DNA from: Bacteroidota bacterium
Lineage (GTDB): Bacteria; Bacteroidota; Bacteroidia; Chitinophagales; Chitinophagaceae
Assembly (NCBI GenBank): GCA_016183765.1
Contig: JACPEA010000007.1
Span: 1 to 64,000 of the forward strand
Direction of reading: 5' to 3'
DNA length: 64,000 nucleotides
The notes below the pieces were generated by a model. That model did not search any database, was not told the DNA's origin, and saw only the letters and a program-made list of their open reading frames with translations. The position numbers were made by a program, and so were the translations under genes. Below, piece by piece: positions 8,679 to 17,976 of this stretch; the stretch's first letter is position 1, and the number at the start of each line of letters is the position of its first letter.

Positions 8679-10025
8679 TTAGACCAGTTGCGGGGTCCTT
8701 CCGTATTTTTCGTTGTGTTGTGTGGCATCCAGACCCTGGATCTCTTCTTCTTCACTTACGCGTAAGGGCAGGATCAGGTCGATGAACCTGAAGATCGCAA
8801 AAGACATGACAAAACTATAGCCCACCACGATGCCCAGTGCTTTTACCTGCGTAAAGAAGAAACCGGCATTTCCGTAAAACAATCCGTCAGCGCCTGCGGC
8901 ATTCACCGACCTGGTAGCGAAAATGCCGGTCATCAGCATACCTACTATACCGCCTAAACCGTGACAGGGGAATACGTCAAGGGTATCATCAAGTGTGGAT
9001 TTGCTTTTGTAATACACGGCCAGGTTGGATACAATGGCAGCAAAAAAGCCGATAAAGATGCTTTGTGGAATGGCCACGAAACCTGCGGCAGGTGTAATGG
9101 CCACGAGGCCAACCACCGCACCGATACAGAAACCGAGAACAGAAGGTTTTTTACCGCGGATCACATCAAAGAACATCCAGGAAAGACCACCGGCCGCAGC
9201 AGCTGTGTTGGTGGTGCCGAATGCAGATACGGACAGTGCATTGGCGCCCAGTGCGGAACCTGCGTTAAAACCGAACCAGCCAAACCAGAGTAACCCGGTT
9301 CCGATCAGTACATAAGGGATATTGGCTGGCGGGATCTCCTGTTGTTCTATATGTGATTTGCGGCGCTTCAGTACCAGTGCACCGGCCAAAGCGGCACAAC
9401 CTGCAGAAATATGTACTACGGTACCACCGGCAAAATCGAGAGCGCCCATTTTGAACAGGAAACCATCCGGATGCCATGTCCAGTGTGCGATGGGTGCATA
9501 TACCAGTAAACTGAACAGGGCAATGAAGAGGATATATGCCGTAAAACGGATCCGCTCGGCCACAGCGCCTACAACCAGTCCGGGGGTGATGATGGCGAAC
9601 ATCAGCTGAAACAGGGCGAACAGCGACAGAGGGATACTGGGCGCCAGGCTCCAGGGAGCGCCTGAGTTAACACCCCTGAAGAACAGGTGCGTGTAAGGGT
9701 TTCCGATAAAACCTCCAATGCTGTCACCAAAGCAAAGGCTATATCCTACAAAAACCCAGAGTATGCTCACTACTCCGGCTGCCACCACACTTTTGATCAT
9801 GGTGGAGATCACATTCTTGCGGTGTACCATACCACCGTAGAAAAAAGCCAGCCCGGGTGTCATCAGGAATACCAGGGCGGTAGCTACGATGATCCAGGCT
9901 ATATCGGCCGCACTGTATTTACCGCCGTCATCAAAGTTGGGAAGGGAGGGGACGAACAGGGCTGCTACGGCAACTACTAATAAAAGAATAAATGGCGCGA
10001 ATTGCTTGACGGTGGATTTTGACAT
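8679..10025 (-). CDS. amtB: Ammonium transporter (Amt/MEP/Rh family)
   Basis: A 448-residue inner-membrane channel that takes up ammonium at low concentration. An N-terminal hydrophobic segment is followed by the Amt core with the conserved stretches DIAWIIVATALVFLMTPGLAFFYGG, DFAGGTVVHISAG and FxCHGLGGIVGMLMTG, and 11 or so membrane segments. The DFAGGxxVHxxxG signature and the pore histidines are present. The acidic C-terminal tail (SEEEEIQGLDATQHNEKYGR) is the cytoplasmic region that PII proteins contact in other Amt proteins. No glnB (PII) gene is adjacent here, unlike many amt loci. It sits downstream of gltD and upstream of a porin, forming a nitrogen-assimilation block. Confidence 0.96.
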   Translation of the reverse strand: MSKSTVKQFAPFILLLVVAVAALFVPSLPNFDDGGKYSAADIAWIIVATALVFLMTPGLAFFYGGMVHRKNVISTMIKSVVAAGVVSILWVFVGYSLCFGDSIGGFIGNPYTHLFFRGVNSGAPWSLAPSIPLSLFALFQLMFAIITPGLVVGAVAERIRFTAYILFIALFSLLVYAPIAHWTWHPDGFLFKMGALDFAGGTVVHISAGCAALAGALVLKRRKSHIEQQEIPPANIPYVLIGTGLLWFGWFGFNAGSALGANALSVSAFGTTNTAAAAGGLSWMFFDVIRGKKPSVLGFCIGAVVGLVAITPAAGFVAIPQSIFIGFFAAIVSNLAVYYKSKSTLDDTLDVFPCHGLGGIVGMLMTGIFATRSVNAAGADGLFYGNAGFFFTQVKALGIVVGYSFVMSFAIFRFIDLILPLRVSEEEEIQGLDATQHNEKYGRTPQLV

Positions 10026-10041
10026 AGATTTAATATTAAAT

Positions 10042-10061
10042 TAAATAATTATAATTATTTA
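10042..10061 (-). promoter_or_regulatory. 20-bp AT-only palindrome upstream of amtB
   Basis: TAAATAATTATAATTATTTA reads the same on both strands and lies 16 bases upstream of the amtB start. A second 14-bp palindrome, TTAATTTAAATTAA, is at 10113-10126. They may be operator sites for nitrogen control. The whole region from 10026 to 10195 is extremely AT-rich, so one such palindrome could arise by chance. Confidence 0.35.
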
Positions 10062-10195
10062 TAAAACTAATGTACTCATAAAAATGTATACAATTTATAA
10101 AATAATTAACATTTAATTTAAATTAATATATATCATTCAATCGCTGTATTCTTTCTATAAAATGGGATACTGTTTTTTATTTCTATATAAATCAT

Positions 10196-10223
10196 AAAAA
10201 AAGCCCCCATTCGGGAGCTTTTT
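10196..10223 (-). terminator. Terminator after gltD
   Basis: On the minus strand AAAAAGC (10217-10223) pairs with GCTTTTT (10198-10204), with a G/C-rich inner stem (TCCC against GGGG, one mismatch) around GAAT, followed by a run of seven T. It is 19 bases beyond the gltD stop, which implies that amtB has its own promoter. Confidence 0.85.
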
Positions 10224-10241
10224 AAAACAAATTAGAAAAAA

Positions 10242-11714
10242 TTATATACTAACTAAATAGCTCTTATCTTTCGATTCTAGTACTGATCCACCCATTAAAT
10301 ACTCATCTACCTTACGGGCACATTCCCTGCCTTCACTGATGGCCCATACTACCAGGGATTGTCCGCGACGCATATCTCCGGCCGTAAAGATCTTCTGAAT
10401 ATTGGTTTGGAAATCCTGTTCGGTCGCTTTTACATTACCTCTTTCGTCCAGGTCTATATCCAGTTGCTTCAATAAGCCTTCGTGCTGCGGATGTACGAAT
10501 CCCATAGCCAGTAAAGCCAGTTCGCAGGGTATTTCCCTTTCGCTGCCTGCTACTTCCTCAAAGCGGGCAGGTCCGCCGGCTTCGGGTGTTTTCCAGGCAA
10601 GATCCACTACTTTCAGTGCTTTCAGGTGGCCCTTTTCATCGCCAATGAATGCTTTGGTAGCGATGGACCAGTGCCTGTTGGCGCCTTCTTCATGCGAAGA
10701 AGTGGTTTTCAGCAGCATGGGATAAGTAGGCCATGGCATTGCCGCTGTCCGGTTTTCCGGAGGTTTGGATAACAGCTCAAACTGGGTGACCGACGCAGCT
10801 CCATGACGATTGGAAGTGCCTACGCAGTCGCTGCCGGTATCGCCACCACCAATCACCACTACATTCTTTCCTTTGGCCAGTATGTCTTCGGCATCCACCG
10901 GGCGGTTGCCGACGCGTTTGTTCTGTTGTTTCAGGAAATCCATTGCAAAATGAACCCCTTTCAATTCCCTGCCCGGTATATCCAGGTTACGGGGAATGGT
11001 AGAGCCCCCAGCCAATACAACTGCCTGGCACTCGCGTAAGAGGTCGTTGATGCTTACATTTCCGCCCACATTGGCGTTGCAGCGGAAGGTTACCCCTTCT
11101 TCTTCCATCAGGGAGACCCTTCTGTCGATCACCCATTTTTCAAGTTTGAAATCGGGAATGCCATAACGCAGCAGTCCGCCGGGCGCATCGTCCCTTTCAA
11201 AAACCGTTACGTTATGTCCCGCATAGTTCAGCTGTGCTGCCGCGGCCAGTCCGGCAGGGCCGGAGCCTACCACAGCTACTTTTTTGCCTGTTCTCACATT
11301 GGGTTTTCGCGGAGTTACCAATCCTTTCTCGAATGCGATCTCGATAATATGTTTCTCGATCTCTTCAATGGTCACCGGTGGCTGGTTAATACCCAGCACG
11401 CAGGCGCTTTCGCATGGGGCTGGACAAATCCTGCCAGTAAACTCGGGAAAATTGTTGGTGGCGCTTAAGATATCATATGCTTCGGCCCAGTTTTTCCGGT
11501 ATACAGCATCGTTGAATTCGGGGATGATATTACCCAGCGGACATCCATTATGGCAGAATGGCACGCCGCAATTCATGCAGCGTGCGGACTGTTGGTTCAG
11601 TTTTTCTTCCGGAAGCTTTTCTACAAACTCACGATAATCGTTCACACGTTCTTTCGGGGAACGCTTGCCTGGCAGTTCCCTGGTAAATTCTATAAATCCT
11701 GTTGGTTTACCCAT
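10242..11714 (-). CDS. gltD: Glutamate synthase (NADPH) small subunit
   Basis: GltD oxidises NAD(P)H with FAD and passes electrons through iron-sulfur clusters to GltB, which converts glutamine plus 2-oxoglutarate to two glutamates. The 490-residue protein has the N-terminal cysteine cluster (SARCMNCGVPFCHNGCPLGN and CPAPCESACVLGI), an FAD-binding Rossmann motif (VAVVGSGPAGLAAAAQL), a second NADPH motif (NVVVIGGGDTGSDCVGTS) and the C-terminal FTAGDMRRGQSLVVWAISEGR. Length is normal. It lies 58 bases after gltB on the same strand and is followed by a terminator. Confidence 0.97.
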   Translation of the reverse strand: MGKPTGFIEFTRELPGKRSPKERVNDYREFVEKLPEEKLNQQSARCMNCGVPFCHNGCPLGNIIPEFNDAVYRKNWAEAYDILSATNNFPEFTGRICPAPCESACVLGINQPPVTIEEIEKHIIEIAFEKGLVTPRKPNVRTGKKVAVVGSGPAGLAAAAQLNYAGHNVTVFERDDAPGGLLRYGIPDFKLEKWVIDRRVSLMEEEGVTFRCNANVGGNVSINDLLRECQAVVLAGGSTIPRNLDIPGRELKGVHFAMDFLKQQNKRVGNRPVDAEDILAKGKNVVVIGGGDTGSDCVGTSNRHGAASVTQFELLSKPPENRTAAMPWPTYPMLLKTTSSHEEGANRHWSIATKAFIGDEKGHLKALKVVDLAWKTPEAGGPARFEEVAGSEREIPCELALLAMGFVHPQHEGLLKQLDIDLDERGNVKATEQDFQTNIQKIFTAGDMRRGQSLVVWAISEGRECARKVDEYLMGGSVLESKDKSYLVSI

Positions 11715-11717
11715 TGG

Positions 11718-11749
11718 GTTTATTTGTTTATTGGTTTACTGGTAATCAG
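11718..11749. repeat. Octamer-periodic repeat between gltB and gltD
   Basis: On the plus strand three near-identical 8-base units, GTTTATTT, GTTTATTG and GTTTACTG, follow one another, then a degraded fourth, GTAATCAG. They lie just before the gltD start codon. This resembles the 7-base-periodic arrays found elsewhere in the window but has a period of eight. Confidence 0.5.
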
Positions 11750-11772
11750 TTGCAGGATACCAGTGAAAAGGG

Positions 11773-14700
11773 TTATTTCTGTGTCTTAACTTTCGACTTT
11801 TCGCCTTTCTCTGCCAGCGCTTTTTTGTAGTCCCTCGGGAATACTTTCACAAAATTCTTCAGCTGGTTTTCAAAATCGCCTAATACGAATTTGGCAACGC
11901 TGCTGGCTGTGTAGGCAAAATGCCGCGTGATCATATCCTGCAGTAAATGTGCATCGGCCTGATCCAGCGGATCAAGGTCTACCATCTCTTTGTTGCAGAG
12001 CTGGTCAAACTGCCCGTTTACATCATATACATAAGCGATACCGCCACTCATACCGGCTGCAAAGTTCCTTCCTGTGTTACCCAGTATTACGGCAGTTCCG
12101 CCGGTCATGTACTCGCAACCATGATCGCCCACACCTTCTACCACAACATTGGCTCCTGAATTCCTTACCGCAAAACGTTCACCTGCTTTGCCACGGATAT
12201 AGGCTTCCCCGGCAGTTGCACCGTAGAATGCCACGTTTCCGATGATGATGTTTTCTTCCGGCACGAAGGAGGCCTGTTTAGAAGGGTACACGATCAGTTT
12301 GGCGCCGCTCAATCCCTTACCGAAATAATCATTGGCATCCCCTTCCAGTTCCAGGGTGACCCCCTTTGTATTGAAAGCGCCAAAACTTTGTCCCGCTGTT
12401 CCGGTGAAAGTAAAGTGGATGGTATCTTCGGGTAAACCTTCCGCCTTGTAGATTTTGGTGATCTCGTTAGACAGGATGGTGCCTGCGGTCCGGTCGGTAT
12501 TCTTGATAGGGAAGGATGCCGATACGCGTTCTTTTTTCTCCAGTGCGGGCTTGGCGGTTTTCAATAATTGCCAGTCGAGCACTTCGGCAATTCCATGATC
12601 CTGCTCTTCCTGTTTGTATAAACCGGTGTACAATGATCCGGGTTCCTTGTATAATACGCCGGAGAGGTCCAGTGTACTGTATTTCCAATGGGTAATGTTC
12701 TCGCGCATTTCGAGCGAGTCTACCTGGCCGATCATTTCGTTCACGGTCCTGAATCCCAGTTCTGCCATGATCTCGCGTAATTCTTCGGTGATGAAATGGA
12801 AGAAGTTCACTACATGGTCAGGGTTGCCCTTGAAACGTTTGCGCAGTTCGGGGTCCTGTGTGGCAACGCCTACGGGACAGGTATTCATGTGGCATTTGCG
12901 CATCATGATGCAGCCTTCCACGATGAGTGCTGCTGTAGCAACGCCCCATTCTTCGGCGCCCAGTAATGCGGCAATCGCAATATCGCGGCCCGTTTTCATC
13001 TGTCCGTCGGCCTGTACCACTACGCGGCTGCGTAATTTATTTTTAACGAGGGTCTGGTGTGTTTCGGCAAGTCCCAGCTCCCAGGGAAGTCCTGCATGTT
13101 TGATGGAGCTGATTGGGGAGGCTCCGGTACCGCCATCAAAACCAGCTATCAGCACCACATCGGCCTTGGCTTTGGCAACACCTGCCGCAATGGTTCCTAC
13201 GCCCGCTTTGGATACGAGCTTCACGTTGATGCGTGCCGCACGATTGGCGTTCTTGAGGTCGAAGATCAATTGTGCCAGGTCTTCGATGGAATAGATATCG
13301 TGGTGGGGTGGTGGCGAGATCAAACCTACTCCGGGCGTGGAATGGCGGGTTTTACCGATCCAATCATCTACTTTATGTCCGGGTAACTGCCCCCCTTCAC
13401 CGGGTTTGGCGCCCTGCGCCATTTTGATCTGCAGTTCATCTGCTTCAGTAAGATAATAACTTGTCACCCCGAAACGGGCAGACGCTACCTGTTTGATGGC
13501 AGAACGCATGGAGTCGCCGTTGGGCAAACGTTCATAGCGGACTTCGTCTTCGCCACCTTCGCCGGTATTGCTTTTTCCGCCCAGCCGGTTCATGGCGATG
13601 GCCAGTGTAGTGTGGGCTTCCCATGAAATGGAGCCGAACGACATGGCGCCTGTGGCAAAACGTTTGAAGATATGTTCGGCCGGTTCTACCTCATCGATCG
13701 GGATAGAAGACCGGTTACGTTTGAACTGGAACTGGCTGCGTAACGTACAGGCTTTTTCAGTCTGGTCGTTCACCAGTTTCGAATATTTCTTGAATGTTGT
13801 ATAATCATTCGTACTGGTTGCCTGCTGCAACAGGTGAATGGTCTGCGGATTGAACAGGTGGACTTCGCCTTTCCGTTTCCATTGATAGATGCCGCCAACT
13901 GGCAGCCGGTCTACCGGGATATCTTTTTTGCTGAATGCAAAATAGTGTTTTGCCAGTACTTCTTTGGCGATCTCATCCAGTCCCATACCCTGTATACGGG
14001 ATGTGGCGCCTGTGAAATATTGGTCCACAACGGTTTTGTTCAGACCGATGATCTCGAAGATCTGGGCACCCTGGTATGACTGTAATGTGGAGATGCCCAT
14101 TTTTGAGAACACTTTCAGCAGTCCTTCGTTCACGGCTTTTACATAGTTCTTCTTCAGGTATTCAGTATCCAGTTCTGTCTGGAGTTTGTTGTTCAGTTTC
14201 ATATCCCTGATAGAAGAGAGCGCGAGGTATGGATTGATGGCAGTGGCGCCAAAACCCAGCAGGCATGCAAAATGGTGTACTTCCCAAACATCACCGGCTT
14301 CTACGATGATGCCTACCTGCCCGCGGTATCCTTTCCGGATAAGGTGGTGGTGTACGGCAGCAGTGGCCAGCAGCGACGGGATGGGAGCGTGGTCGGAGTC
14401 AATGGCACGGTCGGTAAGGATGATCACTTCAAAGCCATCTTCCACTGCATCCACCGCATAACGACATAAACGGTCAAGGCCTTTTTTCAGTGATCCTGCT
14501 TTGCCGTCGGCGCGGAAATAGGTCTGCAGGGTTTTTGCCTGGAAGATACCGGTATCGATACTGCGTATCTTTTCCAGTTCGTGGTTGTTGAGAACGGGAT
14601 GTTTCAGCGCTACACTGTGGCAGGCCAGGGGATCTTCTACCAGCAGGTTGCCATTGCTTCCGGCAAAAGTTGCCAGCGACATCACCATTCTTTCCCGTAT

Positions 14701-16305
14701 GGGATCGATCGGTGGATTGGTGACCTGTGCAAACAGTTGTTTGAAATAACTGCTCAGGTGTTGCGGTTGTTCACTCAGGATCGCCAGTGGAATATCTGTT
14801 CCCATAGAACCGATGGGTTCTTTGCCATCGATGGACATGGGGGCGATGATGGTATCCAGGTCTTCTGTTGAATAGCCGAATACTTTCTGGTATTTGAATA
14901 CCTGTTCATGTTCCAGGTGGGTGAACATGACGCGCGGTTCGGGTAATTCTTCGAGCCGGATCTTGTATTTGTTCAGCCACTCTGCATAAGGTTTTTGTGA
15001 GCAGATGGATTGTTTCAGTTCCTCATCGCTGATGATGCGTCCCTGTTCCATATCCACCACGAACATCTTACCTGGCTGTAACCTTCCCTTTTCCTTGATC
15101 AGGGCCGGATCGATAGGCAGTACACCGGTTTCTGATGCCATGATCACACGGTCATCGTGTGTAACGGCATAACGGGAGGGACGTAAACCATTCCTGTCAA
15201 GCGTGGCCCCGATCATCTTTCCATCGGTAAAAGAGATGGAAGCCGGGCCATCCCAGGGTTCCATCATACAGGCATGGTATTCGTAGAAGGCTTTTTTAAC
15301 GGGGTCCATCTGGTCGTTGCCGTCCCATGCTTCGGGTATCAGCATCATCATCACGTGCGGCAATGACCTGCCGGTCAGCGTCAGCAATTCGATCATGTTG
15401 TCGAGACAGGCGGAATCCGACTGGTTTGCGGTAACGATCGGCAGTAACATTTCCATCTCTTCCTTACTGAAGTAGGGAGAAGTGAATCCTTTTTCGCTGG
15501 TGCGTAACCAGTTCAGGTTTCCCTGCAGGGTATTGATCTCCCCGTTGTGAGCGATATAGCGGAAAGGCTGTGCCAGTTTCCACGAGGGAAAAGTGTTGGT
15601 GGCAAAACGGGAGTGTACCAGACCGAATGCCGATACCACGCGTTTGTCGCTCAGGTCGGGGAAATAGTTCCTTACCTGGTTGCTGGTGAGCTGACCTTTG
15701 TAGATAATGGTTTTATAAGAGAGGGAAGCAAGATAAAACCCGATCTCATCTTTTTTTACCGTATTGCTGATGGTGTGCGATGCATAATTGCGTAACACAA
15801 AGAGTTTGCGTTCGAACTCATCGGGGTTGGTGATGTTGTCCGGACAGGCAATAAATACATGTTCCATACAGGGTTCTACAGAAAGGGCGGTATTGCCGAT
15901 GCCCTCCTTGTTTACGGGCACTTTCCGGTAGGCCAGTACTTCAAGTCCTAATTTTTCGGCTGAGCGGTTAAAGATATCGCGACATTCTTCCCGCAGTCGG
16001 ATCTCTTTGGGAAAAAAAACGACTCCCACACCATATTTGCCATAAGCAGGCAAATGGACGTTGAGTTTCAAACACTCATCAAAAAAGAATTCGTGCGGGA
16101 TCTGCAGCATGATGCCGGCTCCGTCGCCGGTATTTGCCTCGCAACCGCAGGCGCCGCGATGCTCCATATTTTCCAATACGGTCAAAGCATCTGCAATGTG
16201 CTGGTGCGATTTATTGCCTTTGATATTCGCCACGAAACCAATGCCACAGGCATCATGTTCAAACGACGAGTCGTAAAGTCCCTCGTTTTGTCTGGAAACA
16301 AGCAT
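11773..16305 (-). CDS. gltB: Glutamate synthase large subunit
   Basis: The 1510-residue large subunit carries the class II glutamine amidotransferase domain at the N-terminus (EHDACGIGFVAN, with the nucleophile Cys20 after a short propeptide), the central domain, and the FMN-binding synthase domain (RFGVTSYYLTEADELQIKMAQGAKPGEGGQLPG, HDIYSIEDLAQLI). The iron-sulfur cysteines (CIMMRKCHMNTCPVGVATQ) and the C-terminal GXGXG beta-helix repeats (GDHGCEYMTGGTAVILGNTG) follow. The start is the ATG at 16305; a TTG two codons upstream is less likely. It is the first gene of the gltBD unit and is preceded by 172 AT-rich bases that probably hold the promoter. Confidence 0.97.
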   Translation of the reverse strand: MLVSRQNEGLYDSSFEHDACGIGFVANIKGNKSHQHIADALTVLENMEHRGACGCEANTGDGAGIMLQIPHEFFFDECLKLNVHLPAYGKYGVGVVFFPKEIRLREECRDIFNRSAEKLGLEVLAYRKVPVNKEGIGNTALSVEPCMEHVFIACPDNITNPDEFERKLFVLRNYASHTISNTVKKDEIGFYLASLSYKTIIYKGQLTSNQVRNYFPDLSDKRVVSAFGLVHSRFATNTFPSWKLAQPFRYIAHNGEINTLQGNLNWLRTSEKGFTSPYFSKEEMEMLLPIVTANQSDSACLDNMIELLTLTGRSLPHVMMMLIPEAWDGNDQMDPVKKAFYEYHACMMEPWDGPASISFTDGKMIGATLDRNGLRPSRYAVTHDDRVIMASETGVLPIDPALIKEKGRLQPGKMFVVDMEQGRIISDEELKQSICSQKPYAEWLNKYKIRLEELPEPRVMFTHLEHEQVFKYQKVFGYSTEDLDTIIAPMSIDGKEPIGSMGTDIPLAILSEQPQHLSSYFKQLFAQVTNPPIDPIRERMVMSLATFAGSNGNLLVEDPLACHSVALKHPVLNNHELEKIRSIDTGIFQAKTLQTYFRADGKAGSLKKGLDRLCRYAVDAVEDGFEVIILTDRAIDSDHAPIPSLLATAAVHHHLIRKGYRGQVGIIVEAGDVWEVHHFACLLGFGATAINPYLALSSIRDMKLNNKLQTELDTEYLKKNYVKAVNEGLLKVFSKMGISTLQSYQGAQIFEIIGLNKTVVDQYFTGATSRIQGMGLDEIAKEVLAKHYFAFSKKDIPVDRLPVGGIYQWKRKGEVHLFNPQTIHLLQQATSTNDYTTFKKYSKLVNDQTEKACTLRSQFQFKRNRSSIPIDEVEPAEHIFKRFATGAMSFGSISWEAHTTLAIAMNRLGGKSNTGEGGEDEVRYERLPNGDSMRSAIKQVASARFGVTSYYLTEADELQIKMAQGAKPGEGGQLPGHKVDDWIGKTRHSTPGVGLISPPPHHDIYSIEDLAQLIFDLKNANRAARINVKLVSKAGVGTIAAGVAKAKADVVLIAGFDGGTGASPISSIKHAGLPWELGLAETHQTLVKNKLRSRVVVQADGQMKTGRDIAIAALLGAEEWGVATAALIVEGCIMMRKCHMNTCPVGVATQDPELRKRFKGNPDHVVNFFHFITEELREIMAELGFRTVNEMIGQVDSLEMRENITHWKYSTLDLSGVLYKEPGSLYTGLYKQEEQDHGIAEVLDWQLLKTAKPALEKKERVSASFPIKNTDRTAGTILSNEITKIYKAEGLPEDTIHFTFTGTAGQSFGAFNTKGVTLELEGDANDYFGKGLSGAKLIVYPSKQASFVPEENIIIGNVAFYGATAGEAYIRGKAGERFAVRNSGANVVVEGVGDHGCEYMTGGTAVILGNTGRNFAAGMSGGIAYVYDVNGQFDQLCNKEMVDLDPLDQADAHLLQDMITRHFAYTASSVAKFVLGDFENQLKNFVKVFPRDYKKALAEKGEKSKVKTQK

Positions 16306-16417
16306 GTACAATCGAATTAATGTTCAGGAAATAGAATGGCAGGCAATCGTAGTGTGAATTTATGCAAAAAAATCGTCTTAATGAAAGATTGTTTAAATAA
16401 ATTATCCAGATAGGTTA

Positions 16418-16455
16418 ATAATATTCAATTAAATCAAATAAACATTGAATATTAT
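16418..16455. promoter_or_regulatory. 12-bp inverted repeat between ispE and gltB
   Basis: ATAATATTCAAT (16418-16429) and ATTGAATATTAT (16444-16455) are perfect reverse complements separated by 14 bases. The dyad lies 22 bases beyond the ispE stop and about 110 bases upstream of gltB. It may end ispE transcription or be an operator for gltB. There is no clear T run, and the base composition is strongly AT-rich. Confidence 0.4.
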
Positions 16456-16477
16456 CAATCCTATATACTAACAATCG

Positions 16478-17293
16478 TTATTCTGTTTCAAATATCTGCC
16501 AGTTTTTGCTGACTTGTATCCGGGGCCGGTCGCTCTTGGGGAAGATGCCATATACCGTACTTCCGCTGCCGGTCATAGCTGCATAGAGGGCTCCCCGGGC
16601 ATATAACTCGTTTTTGGCAACGCCGACAGCAGGGTGCAGGGCTGTTACGTGTTTTTCGAAATCATTTACCAGCCTGTTTTTCCATTCCGTGACAGGGAGG
16701 GATAAGATCGTGGTGATGGGCTGTCCTGGTCTTTGAGGACTGATACCCGCGAATGCCTGGGCTGTAGAAATATGGATGCCGGGATTGATGAGTACAAAAC
16801 GGTATCCGGAAAGATCCAGTGTGATGGGTTGCATACGCTCGCCCCGTCCTTCGGCAAAACAGGGCTGGTTCAGGATGAAAAAAGGGCAGTCGCTGCCCAG
16901 TTGCAGGGCATAACGGATCAACTGTTCCCGGCTAAGGTCCAGGTGGCAGAGCCGGTTGATGAGCAGCAGCATGAAAGCACCATCGGCACTTCCGCCACCA
17001 AGTCCGGCCCCCATGGGTATGTGTTTGTGCAGGTGCACCTGTAAACCCGGCAGGTCCGGGAAATCTTTTTGCAGCAGGTGATAGGCTTTTACACAAAGGT
17101 TATCATGCGGGTTACCGGCAACTGGCAAACCCGAACTGGTGAACTGGATACCTGAACCTTCTGTCCGGATGCTTTCCAGGGCATCTTTCAGGGCTATGGG
17201 GTAAAAAACGGTCTCCAAGTCGTGGTAGCCATCCTCCCGTTTCCGGATGATATGCAGGCCGAGATTGATCTTGCAGTTAGGGAAGAGGACCAT
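16478..17293 (-). CDS. ispE: 4-diphosphocytidyl-2-C-methyl-D-erythritol kinase
   Basis: IspE phosphorylates CDP-methylerythritol with ATP, the fourth enzyme of the MEP route to isoprenoids. The 271-residue protein is a GHMP kinase. The N-terminus FPNCKINLGLHIIRKREDGYHDLETVFYP is the classical IspE start, and the ATP-binding loop PMGAGLGGGSADGAF follows at about residue 95. The C-terminal AAMTGSGSTVYGIF is the third GHMP motif. Length is slightly short for the family but normal for Bacteroidota. It lies 73 bases downstream of the bifunctional-nuclease-like gene, with a 7-base-periodic array between them. Confidence 0.95.
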   Translation of the reverse strand: MVLFPNCKINLGLHIIRKREDGYHDLETVFYPIALKDALESIRTEGSGIQFTSSGLPVAGNPHDNLCVKAYHLLQKDFPDLPGLQVHLHKHIPMGAGLGGGSADGAFMLLLINRLCHLDLSREQLIRYALQLGSDCPFFILNQPCFAEGRGERMQPITLDLSGYRFVLINPGIHISTAQAFAGISPQRPGQPITTILSLPVTEWKNRLVNDFEKHVTALHPAVGVAKNELYARGALYAAMTGSGSTVYGIFPKSDRPRIQVSKNWQIFETE

Positions 17294-17302
17294 TGGTTAG
17301 TT

Positions 17303-17363
17303 GTGAAGGGTGAATAGCGAATGCTGAATGTATCATTGCCCATTCACCATTCACCACTCACTG
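17303..17363. repeat. Heptamer-periodic array with inverted halves
   Basis: Read in 7-base steps the stretch gives GTGAAGG, GTGAATA, GCGAATG, CTGAATG, TATCATT, GCCCATT, CACCATT, CACCACT. The left half approximates GTGAATG and the right half its reverse complement CATTCAC, so the array can fold into a hairpin. It ends 3 bases from the stop codon of the minus-strand gene at 17367. Confidence 0.65.
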
Positions 17364-17366
17364 TAA

Positions 17367-17960
17367 TCATTTTCGTTTATTGATCTCATCCCGGATAGAG
17401 ATGGCACGGATATAGTCTTCCTGCTCCAGTACATCATTCAGTAAGGTCTGTAACTGTTCCAGGTTCATGTTACTCAGGTCTTCATGACTTCCGCCGGCAG
17501 CACTTTCTTCAATACCTACGGCTTCGCCTTTGTTTTTCTTGGGTGTGCCGTCTTCCATCAGGATGCCCGCATTTTCGAGAATATGTTCGTATGTATAGAT
17601 AGGGCATCCGAAACGAACGGCCAGGGCCAGGGCATCACTGGTGCGGCTATCGATCTCAACGGTATCGTGCTCGGTAAAACAGACCAGTTTGGAGTAAAAT
17701 ATCCCTTCCTGCAGGTCGCTGATGATGATCTCCTGCAGTTCTACATTAAAGGCGTTCATGAAATTCTTCATCAGGTCATGCGTAAGCGGCCTGCTGGGTT
17801 GCATGTGTTCCAGTGCCACGGCAATAGCCTGCGCTTCAAAACCGCCGATCACGATGGGCAGACGGCGTAAACCATTGACCTCTCCCAGTACCACTGCATA
17901 AGAATGGGTTTGGGTGATGCTGTGCGAGAGGGCCACGATTTCCAGTTCTATCTTCTTCAT
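17367..17960 (-). CDS. Bifunctional nuclease (DUF151/BFN) family protein with UVR motif
   Basis: A 197-residue protein. The BFN domain (about residues 1-130) opens with KKIELEIVALSHSITQTHSYAVVLGEVNGLRRLPIVIGGFEAQAIA and contains the SRTSDALALAVRFGCPIY stretch typical of the family. A C-terminal UvrB/UvrC-type motif (about residues 162-197) reads LEQLQTLLNDVLEQEDYIRAISIRDEIN. Plant and Thermotoga members have nuclease activity, but the bacterial role is not settled. The start was set at the ATG at 17960, because the alternative GTG at 17969 overlaps a -7 promoter element, leaving an almost leaderless transcript. Confidence 0.85.
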   Translation of the reverse strand: MKKIELEIVALSHSITQTHSYAVVLGEVNGLRRLPIVIGGFEAQAIAVALEHMQPSRPLTHDLMKNFMNAFNVELQEIIISDLQEGIFYSKLVCFTEHDTVEIDSRTSDALALAVRFGCPIYTYEHILENAGILMEDGTPKKNKGEAVGIEESAAGGSHEDLSNMNLEQLQTLLNDVLEQEDYIRAISIRDEINKRK

Positions 17961-17968
17961 AGATATCA

Positions 17969-17976
17969 CAAAAATA
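17969..17976 (-). promoter_or_regulatory. -7 element upstream of the BFN-family gene
   Basis: On the minus strand TATTTTTG matches TAnnTTTG. Its end is 9 bases from the ATG at 17960, so transcription would begin only a few bases before the start codon. Confidence 0.5.

Noticed and set aside
8620..8690. A possible tRNA or known riboswitch in the GC-rich part of the amtB-porin gap
   Set aside because: Paired segments exist but no cloverleaf, no T-loop motif and no match to a riboswitch consensus that I know.
11947..12245. Short plus-strand frames within gltB
   Set aside because: Overlapping shadow frames of the conserved C-terminal part of gltB, with no recognisable motif.
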